NCBI GenBank assembly: GCA_021154985.1
Contig: JAJNQE010000106.1
Coordinates: forward strand, 1-20,950
Direction: 5' to 3'
DNA length: 20,950 bases
DNA from: Hydrogenophaga sp.
GTDB taxonomy: Bacteria; Pseudomonadota; Gammaproteobacteria; Burkholderiales; Burkholderiaceae_C
Shown here: piece after piece, positions 13,782-20,950 of the stretch
Numbering within the stretch: the stretch's first letter is position 1
How the letters are laid out: the number at the start of each line of letters is the position of its first letter
The notes under the pieces: model-generated
Databases searched by the model: none
What the model was told of the DNA's origin: nothing
What the model saw: only the letters and a program-made list of their open reading frames with translations
Position numbers and translations under genes: made by a program

Positions 13782-14666
13782 ATGGAAAAAACACCTTCGA
13801 CCGACCCCGCCTGGCTGGACCGCGAGTACAACAACCGGGCCCTGGTGCCCGAGCACGCTGTGCATTTCGAGCGCTGGGCGCAGACCTCGGCGCAGGCGCG
13901 CGCCAGCAGCCGTCCGCTGCTGGACGTGAGCTATGGCCACGGCCCCGGCGAGACGCTGGACATCTTCCCTGCACCGCGCAAGCCCGGCACCCCGCTGGCG
14001 CCGGTGATGGTGTTCATCCACGGTGGCTACTGGCGCAGCCTGGACAAGTCGGACCACTCGTTCATCGCCCCGACGTTCACGAAACTCGGTGCCTGCGTGG
14101 TGATGCCCAACTACGCGCTGTGTCCGGCGGTGACCATTCCCGACATCGTGATGCAGATGGTGCAGGCCCTCGCCTGGACCCACCGCCACATCGCTGCGCA
14201 CGGCGGCGACCCACACCGCATCACGGTGGTGGGCCATTCGGCCGGTGGGCACCTGGCCACCATGATGCTGGCCTGCGAGTGGGCGCGTGTGGGCGACGAT
14301 CTGCCCGCCTCGCTGGTGAAGAACGCGCTGTCGATCTCGGGTCTGTACGACCTGGAGCCGGTGCGGCTCACGCCGTTTGTGCAGCCTTCGCTGAAACTCA
14401 CGCCGGCCCAGGTGAAAAAGGCCAGCCCTGCGCTGTTGCCCGCGCCTGCGTTGCGCGAGGGCCGTGGTCAGCTGTATGCCGCTGCTGGCGGGGACGAGAG
14501 CAGCGAGTTCCTGCGCCACAACCGCATCATCCAGCAGGCCTGGGGTGCGGAAGTGGTGCCGGTGTGTGAGGCCTTGCCCGGGCTCAACCACTTCAGCATT
14601 GTCGAGGCGCTGGTGCAGCCCAAACACCGGCTGCATCGGTTGGCACGGGAGCTGCTCGGGGTTTGA
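13782..14666 (+). CDS. Alpha/beta hydrolase, arylformamidase (kynurenine formamidase)-like
   Basis: The 294-residue protein has the oxyanion motif HGGYW (80-84), nucleophile elbow GHSAGG (151-156, Ser153), and probable acid D238 and base H270 (LNHFS). HGGYW and the N-terminal pattern (REYNNRALVPEH) occur in arylformamidase-like esterases/amidases, which hydrolyse N-formylkynurenine or related esters and amides in the cytosol. No other tryptophan-degradation gene is nearby, so the physiological substrate is open. The ATG at 13782 was chosen; a GTG at 13764 would add six residues. Neither has a clear Shine-Dalgarno, and ACAAT 11-15 nt before the ATG may be part of a -10 element giving a very short leader. 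It is divergent from the GntR gene and may be in its regulon. Confidence 0.87.
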   Translation: MEKTPSTDPAWLDREYNNRALVPEHAVHFERWAQTSAQARASSRPLLDVSYGHGPGETLDIFPAPRKPGTPLAPVMVFIHGGYWRSLDKSDHSFIAPTFTKLGACVVMPNYALCPAVTIPDIVMQMVQALAWTHRHIAAHGGDPHRITVVGHSAGGHLATMMLACEWARVGDDLPASLVKNALSISGLYDLEPVRLTPFVQPSLKLTPAQVKKASPALLPAPALREGRGQLYAAAGGDESSEFLRHNRIIQQAWGAEVVPVCEALPGLNHFSIVEALVQPKHRLHRLARELLGV

Positions 14667-14723
14667 CCGCTTTCTTCGGCCGCTCCGGTCATCGGCGACC
14701 ACGACCGCATTGGTACTCGGTCT

Positions 14724-16055
14724 TTACTCGCCTTCGAGCTTCAACATCTGCGAGCCCTCGCCCAGCGACAGGAGCCCTGACTTGGCATAAATGCCGAGCT
14801 TGGCGCGTGTGTCGGTGATGTCGAGGTTGCGCATGGTCAGCTGGCCAATGCGGTCCAGCGGCGTGAATGGCGCGTCTTCCACTTTTTCCATGCTCAGGCG
14901 CTCCGGCGCATAGGTCAGGTTGGCGCTCTCGGTGTTCATGATCGAGTAGTCATTGCCCCGGCGCAGTTCGATGGTGACTTCGCCCGTGATGGCCCGTGCC
15001 ACCCAGCGCTGGGCCGTTTCGCGCAGCATGATGGCCTGCGGGTCGAACCAGCGGCCCTGGTACAGCAGGCGGCCCAGGCGCAGGCCGTTGATGCGGTACT
15101 GCTCGATGGTGTCTTCGTTGTGGATGCCGGTCACCAGGCGCTCGTAGGCGATGTGCAGCAGCGCCAGCCCCGGGGCTTCGTAGATGCCGCGGCTCTTGGC
15201 TTCGATGATGCGGTTCTCGATCTGGTCGCTCATGCCCAGGCCATGGCGGCCGCCGATCTCATTGGCCTTGAGGATCAAGTCCACCGGATTGGTGAAGGTC
15301 TCGCCGTTGAGGGCCACTGGCTGGCCTTCTTCAAAACGCACCGTCACCGTTTCGCGCTTGACCACCACCTCGTCTTTCCAGAACGCCACGCCCATGATGG
15401 GGTTGACGATCGAGATGCCGCTGTTCAGGTGCTCGAGGTCCTTGGCTTCGTGCGTGGCGCCCAGCATGTTGCTGTCGGTGCTGTAGGCCTTCTCGGCGCT
15501 CATCTTGTAGCCGAAGCCGTTGGCCGTCATGAAGGCGCTCATTTCTGCGCGGCCACCCAGTTCGTCGATGAACAGCTGGTCCAGCCAGGGCTTGTAGATC
15601 TTCAGGCTGGGGTTGGTCAGCAGGCCGTAGCGGTAGAAGCGCTCGATGTCGTTGCCCTTGTAGGTGCTGCCGTCGCCCCAGATGTGGACGTCGTCTTCCT
15701 TCATCGCGGCCACCAGCATGGTGCCGGTGACGGCGCGGCCCAGCGGCGTCGTGTTGAAGTAAGTCACGCCCGCCGTGCTGATGTGGAAAGCGCCGCACTG
15801 CAAGGCGGCAATGCCTTCGTGCGCGAGCTGGGTGCGGCAGTCGATCAGGCGCGCCTTCTCGGCGCCGTACTGCATGGCCTTGCGCGGGATCTCGTCGTAG
15901 TCCGGCTCGTCGGGCTGGCCGAGGTTGGCGGTGTAGGCGTAGGGAATCGCGCCCTTTTGTTTCATCCACAGCAGCGCTGCCGAGGTGTCGAGGCCGCCGG
16001 AGAAGGCGATGCCGACTTTTTGCTGCGTGGGGAGGTTCTGGAGGATGGTGGCCAT
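14724..16055 (-). CDS. argG: Argininosuccinate synthase (type 2)
   Basis: The 443-residue product matches the long E. coli-type enzyme (about 447 residues) rather than the shorter type of about 400. The ATP pyrophosphatase loop AFSGGLDTS lies at 17-25. Other characteristic stretches are ANLGQPDEPDYDEIPRKAM, TYFNTTPLGRAVTGTMLV and HIWGDGSTYKGNDIERFYRY. It joins citrulline and aspartate with ATP to give argininosuccinate, the penultimate step of arginine synthesis, in the cytosol. A GAAGGG 8 nt before the ATG serves as Shine-Dalgarno and belongs to the dispersed repeat at 16064-16089. ppnP lies upstream on the same strand. It converges on the hydrolase gene with 57 nt between, where I see no convincing terminator. 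Confidence 0.97.
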   Translation of the reverse strand: MATILQNLPTQQKVGIAFSGGLDTSAALLWMKQKGAIPYAYTANLGQPDEPDYDEIPRKAMQYGAEKARLIDCRTQLAHEGIAALQCGAFHISTAGVTYFNTTPLGRAVTGTMLVAAMKEDDVHIWGDGSTYKGNDIERFYRYGLLTNPSLKIYKPWLDQLFIDELGGRAEMSAFMTANGFGYKMSAEKAYSTDSNMLGATHEAKDLEHLNSGISIVNPIMGVAFWKDEVVVKRETVTVRFEEGQPVALNGETFTNPVDLILKANEIGGRHGLGMSDQIENRIIEAKSRGIYEAPGLALLHIAYERLVTGIHNEDTIEQYRINGLRLGRLLYQGRWFDPQAIMLRETAQRWVARAITGEVTIELRRGNDYSIMNTESANLTYAPERLSMEKVEDAPFTPLDRIGQLTMRNLDITDTRAKLGIYAKSGLLSLGEGSQMLKLEGE

Positions 16056-16063
16056 ATGGAGGG

Positions 16064-16089
16064 CCCTTCGAAAGGCTCAGGGCGAACGG
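16064..16089. repeat. Short dispersed intergenic repeat (REP-like), single copy here
   Basis: The plus strand begins CCCTTCGAAAGGCTCAG and ends GGCGAACGG. TTCG (16067-16070) and CGAA (16083-16086) can pair around a GGCTCAGG centre. I recall near-identical CTTCGACAGGCTCAG...CGAACGG sequences scattered between genes in many Burkholderiales and other Proteobacteria. Here it fills most of the 50-nt spacer between ppnP and argG and contributes argG's Shine-Dalgarno. Only one copy is in the window, so repetition is recalled rather than shown. Confidence 0.6.
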
Positions 16090-16105
16090 TTGAAAGGGTT
16101 GCGGA

Positions 16106-16423
16106 TCAGCCGAAATGGCAGATGTAGTGATAGGGCTCGGTCACGCGGATCTCGAAGCTGCTGTTGCCGGGCACGCTGAATTTCTCGCCAGGGCCCGACT
16201 TGAGCCAGGCGTCGGTGCCGGCCAGTTTGTATTCGCAGCCGCCGGCCACACACTCCATGATCTCGGGCGCACCGGTGTTGAAGGTGAGGGTAGCGGGCAG
16301 CACCACGCCGACCGATTTTTTCGTGCCGTCGGCGAACGTGATGCCGTGGCTGACGCACTTGCCGTCGAAGTACACGCTGGCCTGGGTGTTGACGGTGACG
16401 CCGTCGAAATGGGTGGTGCTCAT
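16106..16423 (-). CDS. ppnP: Pyrimidine/purine nucleoside phosphorylase (PpnP, cupin fold)
   Basis: The 105-residue protein matches the small single-domain PpnP family (94 residues in E. coli). Shared features are YFDGKCVSHGITFADG near the N-terminus, KSVGVVLPATLTFNTGAPEIMECVAGG, and the C-terminal PGEKFSVPGNSSFEIRVTEP followed by YHYICHFG. PpnP phosphorolyses a broad range of nucleosides (uridine, adenosine, guanosine, thymidine and others) to base plus ribose-1-phosphate in nucleotide salvage. The ATG at 16423 fits the family start; a longer in-frame extension upstream has no similarity. It lies on the same strand as argG, and the 88 nt before it could hold its promoter. Confidence 0.93.
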   Translation of the reverse strand: MSTTHFDGVTVNTQASVYFDGKCVSHGITFADGTKKSVGVVLPATLTFNTGAPEIMECVAGGCEYKLAGTDAWLKSGPGEKFSVPGNSSFEIRVTEPYHYICHFG

Positions 16424-16511
16424 GATGTTGGTGTGTGCTGCTGGGACAAAAGGCAAAAATCGAAAGAAGACCCGCGATTTTAGGCGGCAGACCTTGGCGA
16501 TCCCTCGTGGA

Positions 16512-16856
16512 TCAGAGGCGCGCTTGCCAGGCCGCGGCGTCAAACCCGACCGTGATGCCATCGGTCCACTGCACCACCGGGCGCTTGATCACGCTCGGGT
16601 TCGCCAGCGCCACGGCGCGGGCGCTGGCCGCATCGTTCACGCCGGCCCGAACCGTCTCGTCCAGCTGGCGCCAGGTCGTTCCCTTGCGGTTGATGACGCT
16701 CTCCCACCCCACGGCAGCGAGCCAGCGGTCGAGCTCGGCCTCGGGCACGCCCTGTTTCTTGAAGTCGTGAAAGTGGTGCTCGACGCCGTGTTCGGTCAGC
16801 CAGACTCGGGCCTTTTTGACGGTGTCGCAGTTGGGGATGCCGTAGACGTTGATCAT
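16512..16856 (-). CDS. ArsC/Spx-family protein, YffB-like
   Basis: The 114-residue thioredoxin-fold protein starts MINVYGIPNCDTVKKARVWL and continues with EHHFHDFKKQGVP, RKGTTWRQLDE and SVIKRPVVQW. This is the pattern of E. coli YffB in the arsenate-reductase/Spx superfamily. A single Cys (C10) in the PNCDTVKK loop is the likely redox residue; a second, resolving Cys is absent. YffB is thought to bind glutathione, and arsenate reduction is not established for it. Start at 16856. Its upstream region is shared with folC and holds a symmetric inverted repeat. Confidence 0.92.
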   Translation of the reverse strand: MINVYGIPNCDTVKKARVWLTEHGVEHHFHDFKKQGVPEAELDRWLAAVGWESVINRKGTTWRQLDETVRAGVNDAASARAVALANPSVIKRPVVQWTDGITVGFDAAAWQARL

Positions 16857-16861
16857 GGGAT

Positions 16862-16911
16862 GGGATTGTCGGTGATGCGGGCAAGGGCCGAGGAGCCGAT
16901 GGGACAATCCC
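16862..16911. promoter_or_regulatory. Inverted repeat framing the divergent yffB-folC start sites
   Basis: GGGATTGTC (16862-16870) and GACAATCCC (16903-16911) are perfect 9-bp inverted repeats. As a result, GACAATCCC stands directly before both the yffB-like ATG (minus strand, 5-nt gap) and the folC ATG (plus strand, 3-nt gap). Each GACAAT could act as a -10 hexamer giving transcripts with almost no leader, or the pair could be a regulator's half-sites. No good -35 elements are visible. Confidence 0.5.
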
Positions 16912-16914
16912 GCC

Positions 16915-18264
16915 ATGCTCAACATCGAACTGCCTCCGCACCCCGCCACGCTGCCCGAGTGGCTGGCCCACGCCGAACGCCTGCACCCGGTCACCATCGA
17001 CATGGGGCTGGAGCGTGTTCAGCGCGTGGCGCAACGCATGAAGCTCGCACTGCCTTGCCCGGTGATCACCGTGGCTGGCACCAACGGCAAGGGCAGCACC
17101 TGCGCAATGCTGGAGGCGGTTTACACGCAGTCGGGTTACCGCACCGGCGTCTACACCTCGCCGCACCTGGTGCATTTTGAAGAGCGCTGCCGCATTGCCG
17201 GTGAACCGGTGGCCACCGCCGAACTGCTGCCGGCGTTTGCGGAGGTGGAAGAAGCCCGCAAGGGGCAGGGCGGGGAAGAAGAAATCAGCCTGAGCTACTT
17301 TGAATTCACCACGCTGGCGATCCTGCGCACGTTGTCGCGAGCGGGGTTGGATGTGGCGATCCTGGAGGTGGGCCTGGGTGGTCGGCTCGACGCGGTGAAC
17401 ATCATCGACACCGACTGCGCCGTCATCACGTGTATTGCGCTGGACCACATGGCCCTGCTGGGCAACGACCGCGAAGCCATCGGCTTCGAGAAGGCCGGCA
17501 TCATGCGCACCGGCCGCCCGGTGGTGGTGAGCGACCCGGTGCCCCCGCAGAGCGTGTTGGATCGCGCCCTGGAGATCGGTGCAGACCTCTGGCGCATCGG
17601 CAAGGACTTCCATTTCGCCGGTGACCAGCAGCAGTGGGGTTGGGCCATGCATCCTTCGCACGGCGGGCGGCGTTACGCCGGGCTGGCCTACCCGGCGCTG
17701 CGCGGCGCGAATCAACTCGTGAATGCGTCGGGTGTGCTCGGTGCGGTGGAGGCTTTGCGGTCGAAACTGCCCGTCACAGCCCAGGCGGTGCGCAACGGCC
17801 TGGCGCTGGTGGAGCTGCCCGGGCGGTTCCAGATCGTGCCCGGCACGCCCACCCTGGTGCTCGACGTAGCGCACAACCCGCATTCGGTGGCAGCGCTCAC
17901 CGAAAACCTCGACGCCATGGGCTACTACCCCACCACGCACGCGGTGTTCGGCGCCATGGCCGACAAGGACCTGGGCGCCATGCTCGAGCGCATCGCGCCG
18001 CTGATCGACCGTTGGCACCTGACCGACCTTCCGTTGCCTCGCGCCAGCACCGCCGTCGCTCTGGCTGAAACCCTCAAAAACCACCCTGCCACGGCCAAAA
18101 GCACGGTGGCGGGCTGCCACGCCAACCCCATGGAGGCACTGCAAGCAGCGGTCTCCCACGCGGACCCCGCTGATAGAATCGTGGTCTTCGGATCGTTCTT
18201 CACCGTGGGGGGTGTTCTGCAGGACGGTGTGCCCCGCTTGTCGGCCAAACACCTGCCTTCCTGA
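16915..18264 (+). CDS. folC: Bifunctional dihydrofolate synthase/folylpolyglutamate synthase
   Basis: The 449-residue protein has the Mur-ligase-type ATP loop AGTNGKGST (54-62). Other signatures are YTSPHLVHFEERCRIAG, the EVGLGGRLDAVNII segment, ITCIALDHMALLGN, and VLDVAHNPHSVAALTENL in the C-terminal domain. It adds glutamate to dihydropteroate to make dihydrofolate and then extends folates with further glutamates, using ATP, in the cytosol. The ATG at 16915 has no close Shine-Dalgarno; GAGGAG lies too far upstream, in line with a very short leader. It heads the folC, SPOR gene, cvpA, purF series conserved in many beta- and gammaproteobacteria. Confidence 0.96.
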   Translation: MLNIELPPHPATLPEWLAHAERLHPVTIDMGLERVQRVAQRMKLALPCPVITVAGTNGKGSTCAMLEAVYTQSGYRTGVYTSPHLVHFEERCRIAGEPVATAELLPAFAEVEEARKGQGGEEEISLSYFEFTTLAILRTLSRAGLDVAILEVGLGGRLDAVNIIDTDCAVITCIALDHMALLGNDREAIGFEKAGIMRTGRPVVVSDPVPPQSVLDRALEIGADLWRIGKDFHFAGDQQQWGWAMHPSHGGRRYAGLAYPALRGANQLVNASGVLGAVEALRSKLPVTAQAVRNGLALVELPGRFQIVPGTPTLVLDVAHNPHSVAALTENLDAMGYYPTTHAVFGAMADKDLGAMLERIAPLIDRWHLTDLPLPRASTAVALAETLKNHPATAKSTVAGCHANPMEALQAAVSHADPADRIVVFGSFFTVGGVLQDGVPRLSAKHLPS

Positions 18265-18344
18265 CCTTCCCTCCGAACTTTCTCGACCGCTCCCCGTGTC
18301 GCGCCCCTCGCCAGGCCTCCTTTGGCGCCATGGTTCCCACCCGA

Positions 18345-19058
18345 ATGTTCAAATCCCGTTCAGGCTCACAGGGCAATCCATCGACACCGCCGCCGCAGAG
18401 CATTGACGCCGTGCGCCGCCGCGCACGCCACCGCCTCATCGGCGCCAGCGTGTTGGTGCTGCTGGGTGTGGTGGGTTTTCCGCTGCTGTTCGACACACAG
18501 CCACGCCCGATTTCGGTCGACATTCCGATTGAAATTCCGGCCAAGAACACACCTGCGCCAGCCGTGAAACCGGCTACCACGGCAGCGACGCCTGCAGCAG
18601 CGCCGGCCACCACCAAGCCACCCGCGCCCAGCGTTGAAGCTCGCGAAACCCTCAGTGCGCGCGAAGAGGTCGTTGAGGTATCCACCCCGACCAAACCTGC
18701 CGTGGAGCCCGCCAAGGCCGCTCCAGCGCCCGCACCCTCTGACGCCGAGCGCGCCCGCGGCTTGCTCGAGGGCAAAACAGTCACCCCGCCAACGGCTCCC
18801 GTTGCGGCTGCACCGGCCACCGCAGTCGCCGAGCGACTCGTGGTGCAGGTGGGCGCGTTCTCCGAAGAAGCGGGTGCACGATCGGTGCGCCAGAAACTCG
18901 AAGCGGCCGGACTGAAGACTTACACCCATGTGGCCGAGACGTCTGAAGGCCGCCGCATACGCGTGCGTTTGGGGCCGTTCAACAGCCGCGTCGAAGCCGA
19001 CAAGGCGGCGGCCCGCGTGAAAGCCCTGGGTTTGCCCGCGGCCGTGCTCACGCTGTGA
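18345..19058 (+). CDS. SPOR-domain membrane protein (DedD-like)
   Basis: From ATG 18345 the protein has 237 residues. It has a short cytoplasmic N-terminus rich in Arg (AVRRRARHR), one membrane helix at about 31-49 (LIGASVLVLLGVVGFPLLF), then a long Ala/Pro/Thr-rich periplasmic linker. A C-terminal SPOR domain starts near 163: RLVVQVGAFSEEAGARSVRQ, then GRRIRVRLGPFNSRVEAD. SPOR domains bind denuded septal peptidoglycan, so the protein probably localises to the division site, like DedD. Position between folC and cvpA matches dedD in E. coli. An ATG at 18330 would add five residues; MFKSRSGS looks the more typical start. The low-complexity linker is normal for the family. Confidence 0.9.
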   Translation: MFKSRSGSQGNPSTPPPQSIDAVRRRARHRLIGASVLVLLGVVGFPLLFDTQPRPISVDIPIEIPAKNTPAPAVKPATTAATPAAAPATTKPPAPSVEARETLSAREEVVEVSTPTKPAVEPAKAAPAPAPSDAERARGLLEGKTVTPPTAPVAAAPATAVAERLVVQVGAFSEEAGARSVRQKLEAAGLKTYTHVAETSEGRRIRVRLGPFNSRVEADKAAARVKALGLPAAVLTL

Positions 19059-19080
19059 TGGGTCCACGGACGGCGTTGGC

Positions 19081-19566
19081 ATGGGGTTGACAGATGGTTT
19101 GCTGCTGACGGTCTTGTTGCTGTCGGTCCTGCTGGGCGCTTGGCGCGGTCTGGTGTACGAAGTGCTTTCCGTGGCCAGTTGGGTGGCGGCCTTTGTGCTG
19201 GCGCAGGCCTACGCGGACGAGCTGGCCTTGATGTTGCCGCTGAAAGGCCTGTCGCCACCGCTTCAGCTGGCCGCTGGTTTTCTGGTGGTGTTCATTGCGG
19301 TGGCGTTCGCAGGCGGATTGCTGGCGTGGTTGGTCAAGAAGTTGGTAGCGTCGGTCGGTTTGCGCCCGGTGGACCGGATTCTGGGGAGCGCTTTCGGGCT
19401 GGCGCGAGGCGTGGTGATGCTGCTGGCGTTTGCGGTGGTTGTGAGCATGTCCCCCCTGCGCGATGCGCTCTGGTGGCAAGGCGCGGTGGTGGCCGATATG
19501 TTGGAAGCCACACTGCACGCCATCAAGCCCTTGTTGCCGGAGCCAGTGGCCCGATATATCGCTTGA
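19081..19566 (+). CDS. cvpA: CvpA family membrane protein (colicin V production)
   Basis: The 161-residue protein has about four hydrophobic segments (roughly 5-20, 28-45, 63-90 and 100-122) and the family pattern LTDGLLLTVLLLSVLLGAWR at the N-terminus, followed by GLVYEVLSVASWVAAF. RPVDRILGSAFGLARGVV in the third segment is also typical. CvpA is an inner-membrane protein needed for colicin V production in E. coli and linked to envelope stress tolerance; its mechanism is unknown. It starts 22 nt after the SPOR gene and precedes purF, the standard order. Confidence 0.94.
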   Translation: MGLTDGLLLTVLLLSVLLGAWRGLVYEVLSVASWVAAFVLAQAYADELALMLPLKGLSPPLQLAAGFLVVFIAVAFAGGLLAWLVKKLVASVGLRPVDRILGSAFGLARGVVMLLAFAVVVSMSPLRDALWWQGAVVADMLEATLHAIKPLLPEPVARYIA

Positions 19567-19609
19567 GCGTCACGTGAACAGCGTTTGAATTTTTTCAGAG
19601 GATCGAAAC

Positions 19610-20950
19610 ATGTGTGGAATCGTGGGCGTGGTCAGCAAAGCGCCAGTCAACCAGCTGATTTACGACGCCTTGCTGCTGCTGCAGCACCGCGGCCAGGATG
19701 CGGCCGGCATCGTCACCCAGCAGGGCCGCAAGTTTTTCATGCACAAGGCCAAGGGCATGGTGCGCGACGTGTTTCGTACCCGCAACATGCGCTCGCTGCC
19801 AGGCATCTGCGGCCTGGGGCAGGTGCGCTACCCCACAGCCGGCAATGCCTACAGTGAAGAAGAGGCGCAGCCGTTTTACGTGAACGCGCCTTTTGGTTTG
19901 GTGCTGGTGCACAACGGCAACCTCACCAACGCCCACGCGCTCAAGCAGGAGCTGTTTCAAACAGACCACCGCCACATCAACACCGAGAGCGACTCCGAGG
20001 TGTTGCTCAACGTGCTGGCGCACGAGCTGGAGAAGGTCACGCGGGGCATCACCCTGAAGCCAGCCGATGTCTTTGCTGCCGTGCGCGGCGTCCACCAGCG
20101 CGTCAAGGGTTCGTATGCTGTGGTGGCGCTCATTGCGGGCCACGGTCTGCTGGCATTCCGCGACCCCTTTGGTATCCGCCCGCTGTGCGTAGGCCACAAC
20201 GACCAGGGTGGCGTGATGGTCGCCAGCGAATCGGTGGCGCTAGAAGGCAATGGCTTTGAACTCGACCGCGATGTGCTGCCCGGTGAAGCGGTGTTCGTCG
20301 ACATGGACGGCCAGATGCATTTCCAGCAGTGCGCCGACAAGGTCAGCCACAACCCATGCGTATTTGAGTACGTCTATCTCGCCCGCCCCGACTCGGTGCT
20401 GGACGGCATTTCGGTCTATCAGGCCCGCCTGAACATGGGCGTGACCCTGGCCAAGCGTGTGGTTTCCACCGTGCCGCCGAGCGAAATCGACGTGGTCATT
20501 CCCATCCCGGAATCGTCTCGCCCCAGCGCCATGGAGCTGGCCCAGCTGCTCGGCCTGCCGTACCGCGAAGGTTTCGTGAAGAACCGATATGTTGGCCGCA
20601 CCTTCATCATGCCGGGGCAGGGTGTGCGCAAGAAGTCGGTGCGCCAGAAGCTCAACGTGATCGGCAGCGAGTTCAAGGGCCGCAACGTGCTGCTGGTGGA
20701 CGACTCCATTGTGCGCGGCACCACCAGTCGAGAGATTGTGCAGATGGCGCGCGACGCCGGCGCCCGCAAGGTCTACCTGGCCAGCGCAGCGCCACCGGTG
20801 CGCTACCCCAACGTCTACGGTATCGACATGCCGACGCCCGACGAGCTCGTGGCGCACAACCGCACGGTCGAAGAAGTGCGCGAGATCATCGGTTGCGATG
20901 CGCTGATCTACCAGGACGTGGACGCGATGAAGCAGGCTATCGGCTCGCTC
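19610..20950 (+). CDS. purF: Amidophosphoribosyltransferase (C-terminus beyond the window)
   Basis: The frame is open from ATG 19610 to the right edge: 447 codons of an expected 500 or so. MCGIVGV gives the N-terminal nucleophile Cys2 (class II glutamine amidotransferase). LLLLQHRGQDAAGI, HNGNLTNA and FRDPFGIRPL follow in the glutaminase domain. VLLVDDSIVRGTTS is the PRPP-binding motif of the transferase domain. The enzyme makes 5-phosphoribosylamine from PRPP and glutamine, the first committed step of purine synthesis. AGAGGA (19597-19602) is a well-placed Shine-Dalgarno. There is no terminator in the 43-nt gap after cvpA, so it is probably co-transcribed with it. Confidence 0.97.
   Translation, partial: MCGIVGVVSKAPVNQLIYDALLLLQHRGQDAAGIVTQQGRKFFMHKAKGMVRDVFRTRNMRSLPGICGLGQVRYPTAGNAYSEEEAQPFYVNAPFGLVLVHNGNLTNAHALKQELFQTDHRHINTESDSEVLLNVLAHELEKVTRGITLKPADVFAAVRGVHQRVKGSYAVVALIAGHGLLAFRDPFGIRPLCVGHNDQGGVMVASESVALEGNGFELDRDVLPGEAVFVDMDGQMHFQQCADKVSHNPCVFEYVYLARPDSVLDGISVYQARLNMGVTLAKRVVSTVPPSEIDVVIPIPESSRPSAMELAQLLGLPYREGFVKNRYVGRTFIMPGQGVRKKSVRQKLNVIGSEFKGRNVLLVDDSIVRGTTSREIVQMARDAGARKVYLASAAPPVRYPNVYGIDMPTPDELVAHNRTVEEVREIIGCDALIYQDVDAMKQAIGSL

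Noticed and set aside
14664..14691. TGACCG...CGGTCA inverted repeat between the hydrolase and argG ends as a bidirectional terminator
   Set aside because: Arms are only 6 bp with a 16-nt loop and no T-tract on either strand.
16540..18252. Minus-strand open frame of about 570 codons opposite folC
   Set aside because: Antisense shadow of folC, whose catalytic motifs are intact; no start signal or family pattern.

Overview
The window is compact, GC-rich, gene-dense bacterial chromosome. It most resembles Burkholderiales of the Comamonadaceae type (Hydrogenophaga/Acidovorax-like). The pointers are the folC-dedD-cvpA-purF order, a Bug-family solute receptor beside a MarR regulator and a monooxygenase, a type-2 argG, and a short dispersed repeat of a kind I recall from these genomes. 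This placement rests on gene content and recall, not on a search. I see no rRNA, tRNA, CRISPR array, insertion sequence or prophage.

Region A (1-5931, minus strand) is a seven-gene catabolic-looking operon. In transcription order it encodes a periplasmic NMT1/SsuA-type binding protein, a membrane di-iron desaturase/hydroxylase, two short-chain dehydrogenases, an EamA-type permease, a creatininase-family amidohydrolase and a biuret-hydrolase-like cysteine hydrolase that runs off the left edge. Most junctions are tight (1-2 nt or directly abutting). Upstream lie a good match to a sigma-54 promoter (5916-5931) and a perfect 14-bp palindrome (5738-5751). The mix of an oxygenase, two dehydrogenases and two C-N hydrolases suggests oxidation and then hydrolysis of a nitrogen compound, perhaps a cyclic amide or ureide. 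The substrate is unknown. This is the best candidate for an undescribed pathway.

Region B (6000-8881) is a MarR regulator divergent from a two-gene operon: a Bug-type binding protein and a PhzS-like flavin monooxygenase. A likely MarR operator lies between them. Region C (9028-11145) is a single large sensor kinase with a periplasmic amino-acid-binding-type domain, one membrane segment, PAS, HisKA and HATPase domains, and no partner response regulator in view.

Region D (11162-14666) centres on a GntR/FCD regulator with an unusual Cys-containing insertion in its DNA-binding wing. It is followed by a strong intrinsic terminator and then, almost at once, a 3-hydroxyisobutyrate-dehydrogenase-family gene and an SDR. 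Divergent from it is an alpha/beta hydrolase with the HGGYW motif of arylformamidase-like enzymes. A near-perfect inverted repeat lies in the divergent spacer.

Region E (14724-20950) is housekeeping. argG, ppnP and a YffB/ArsC-like gene lie on the minus strand. Divergent from them runs the classic folC, dedD-like SPOR gene, cvpA and purF series, with purF cut by the right edge. The yffB-folC spacer carries a 9-bp inverted repeat placed almost symmetrically about the two start codons.
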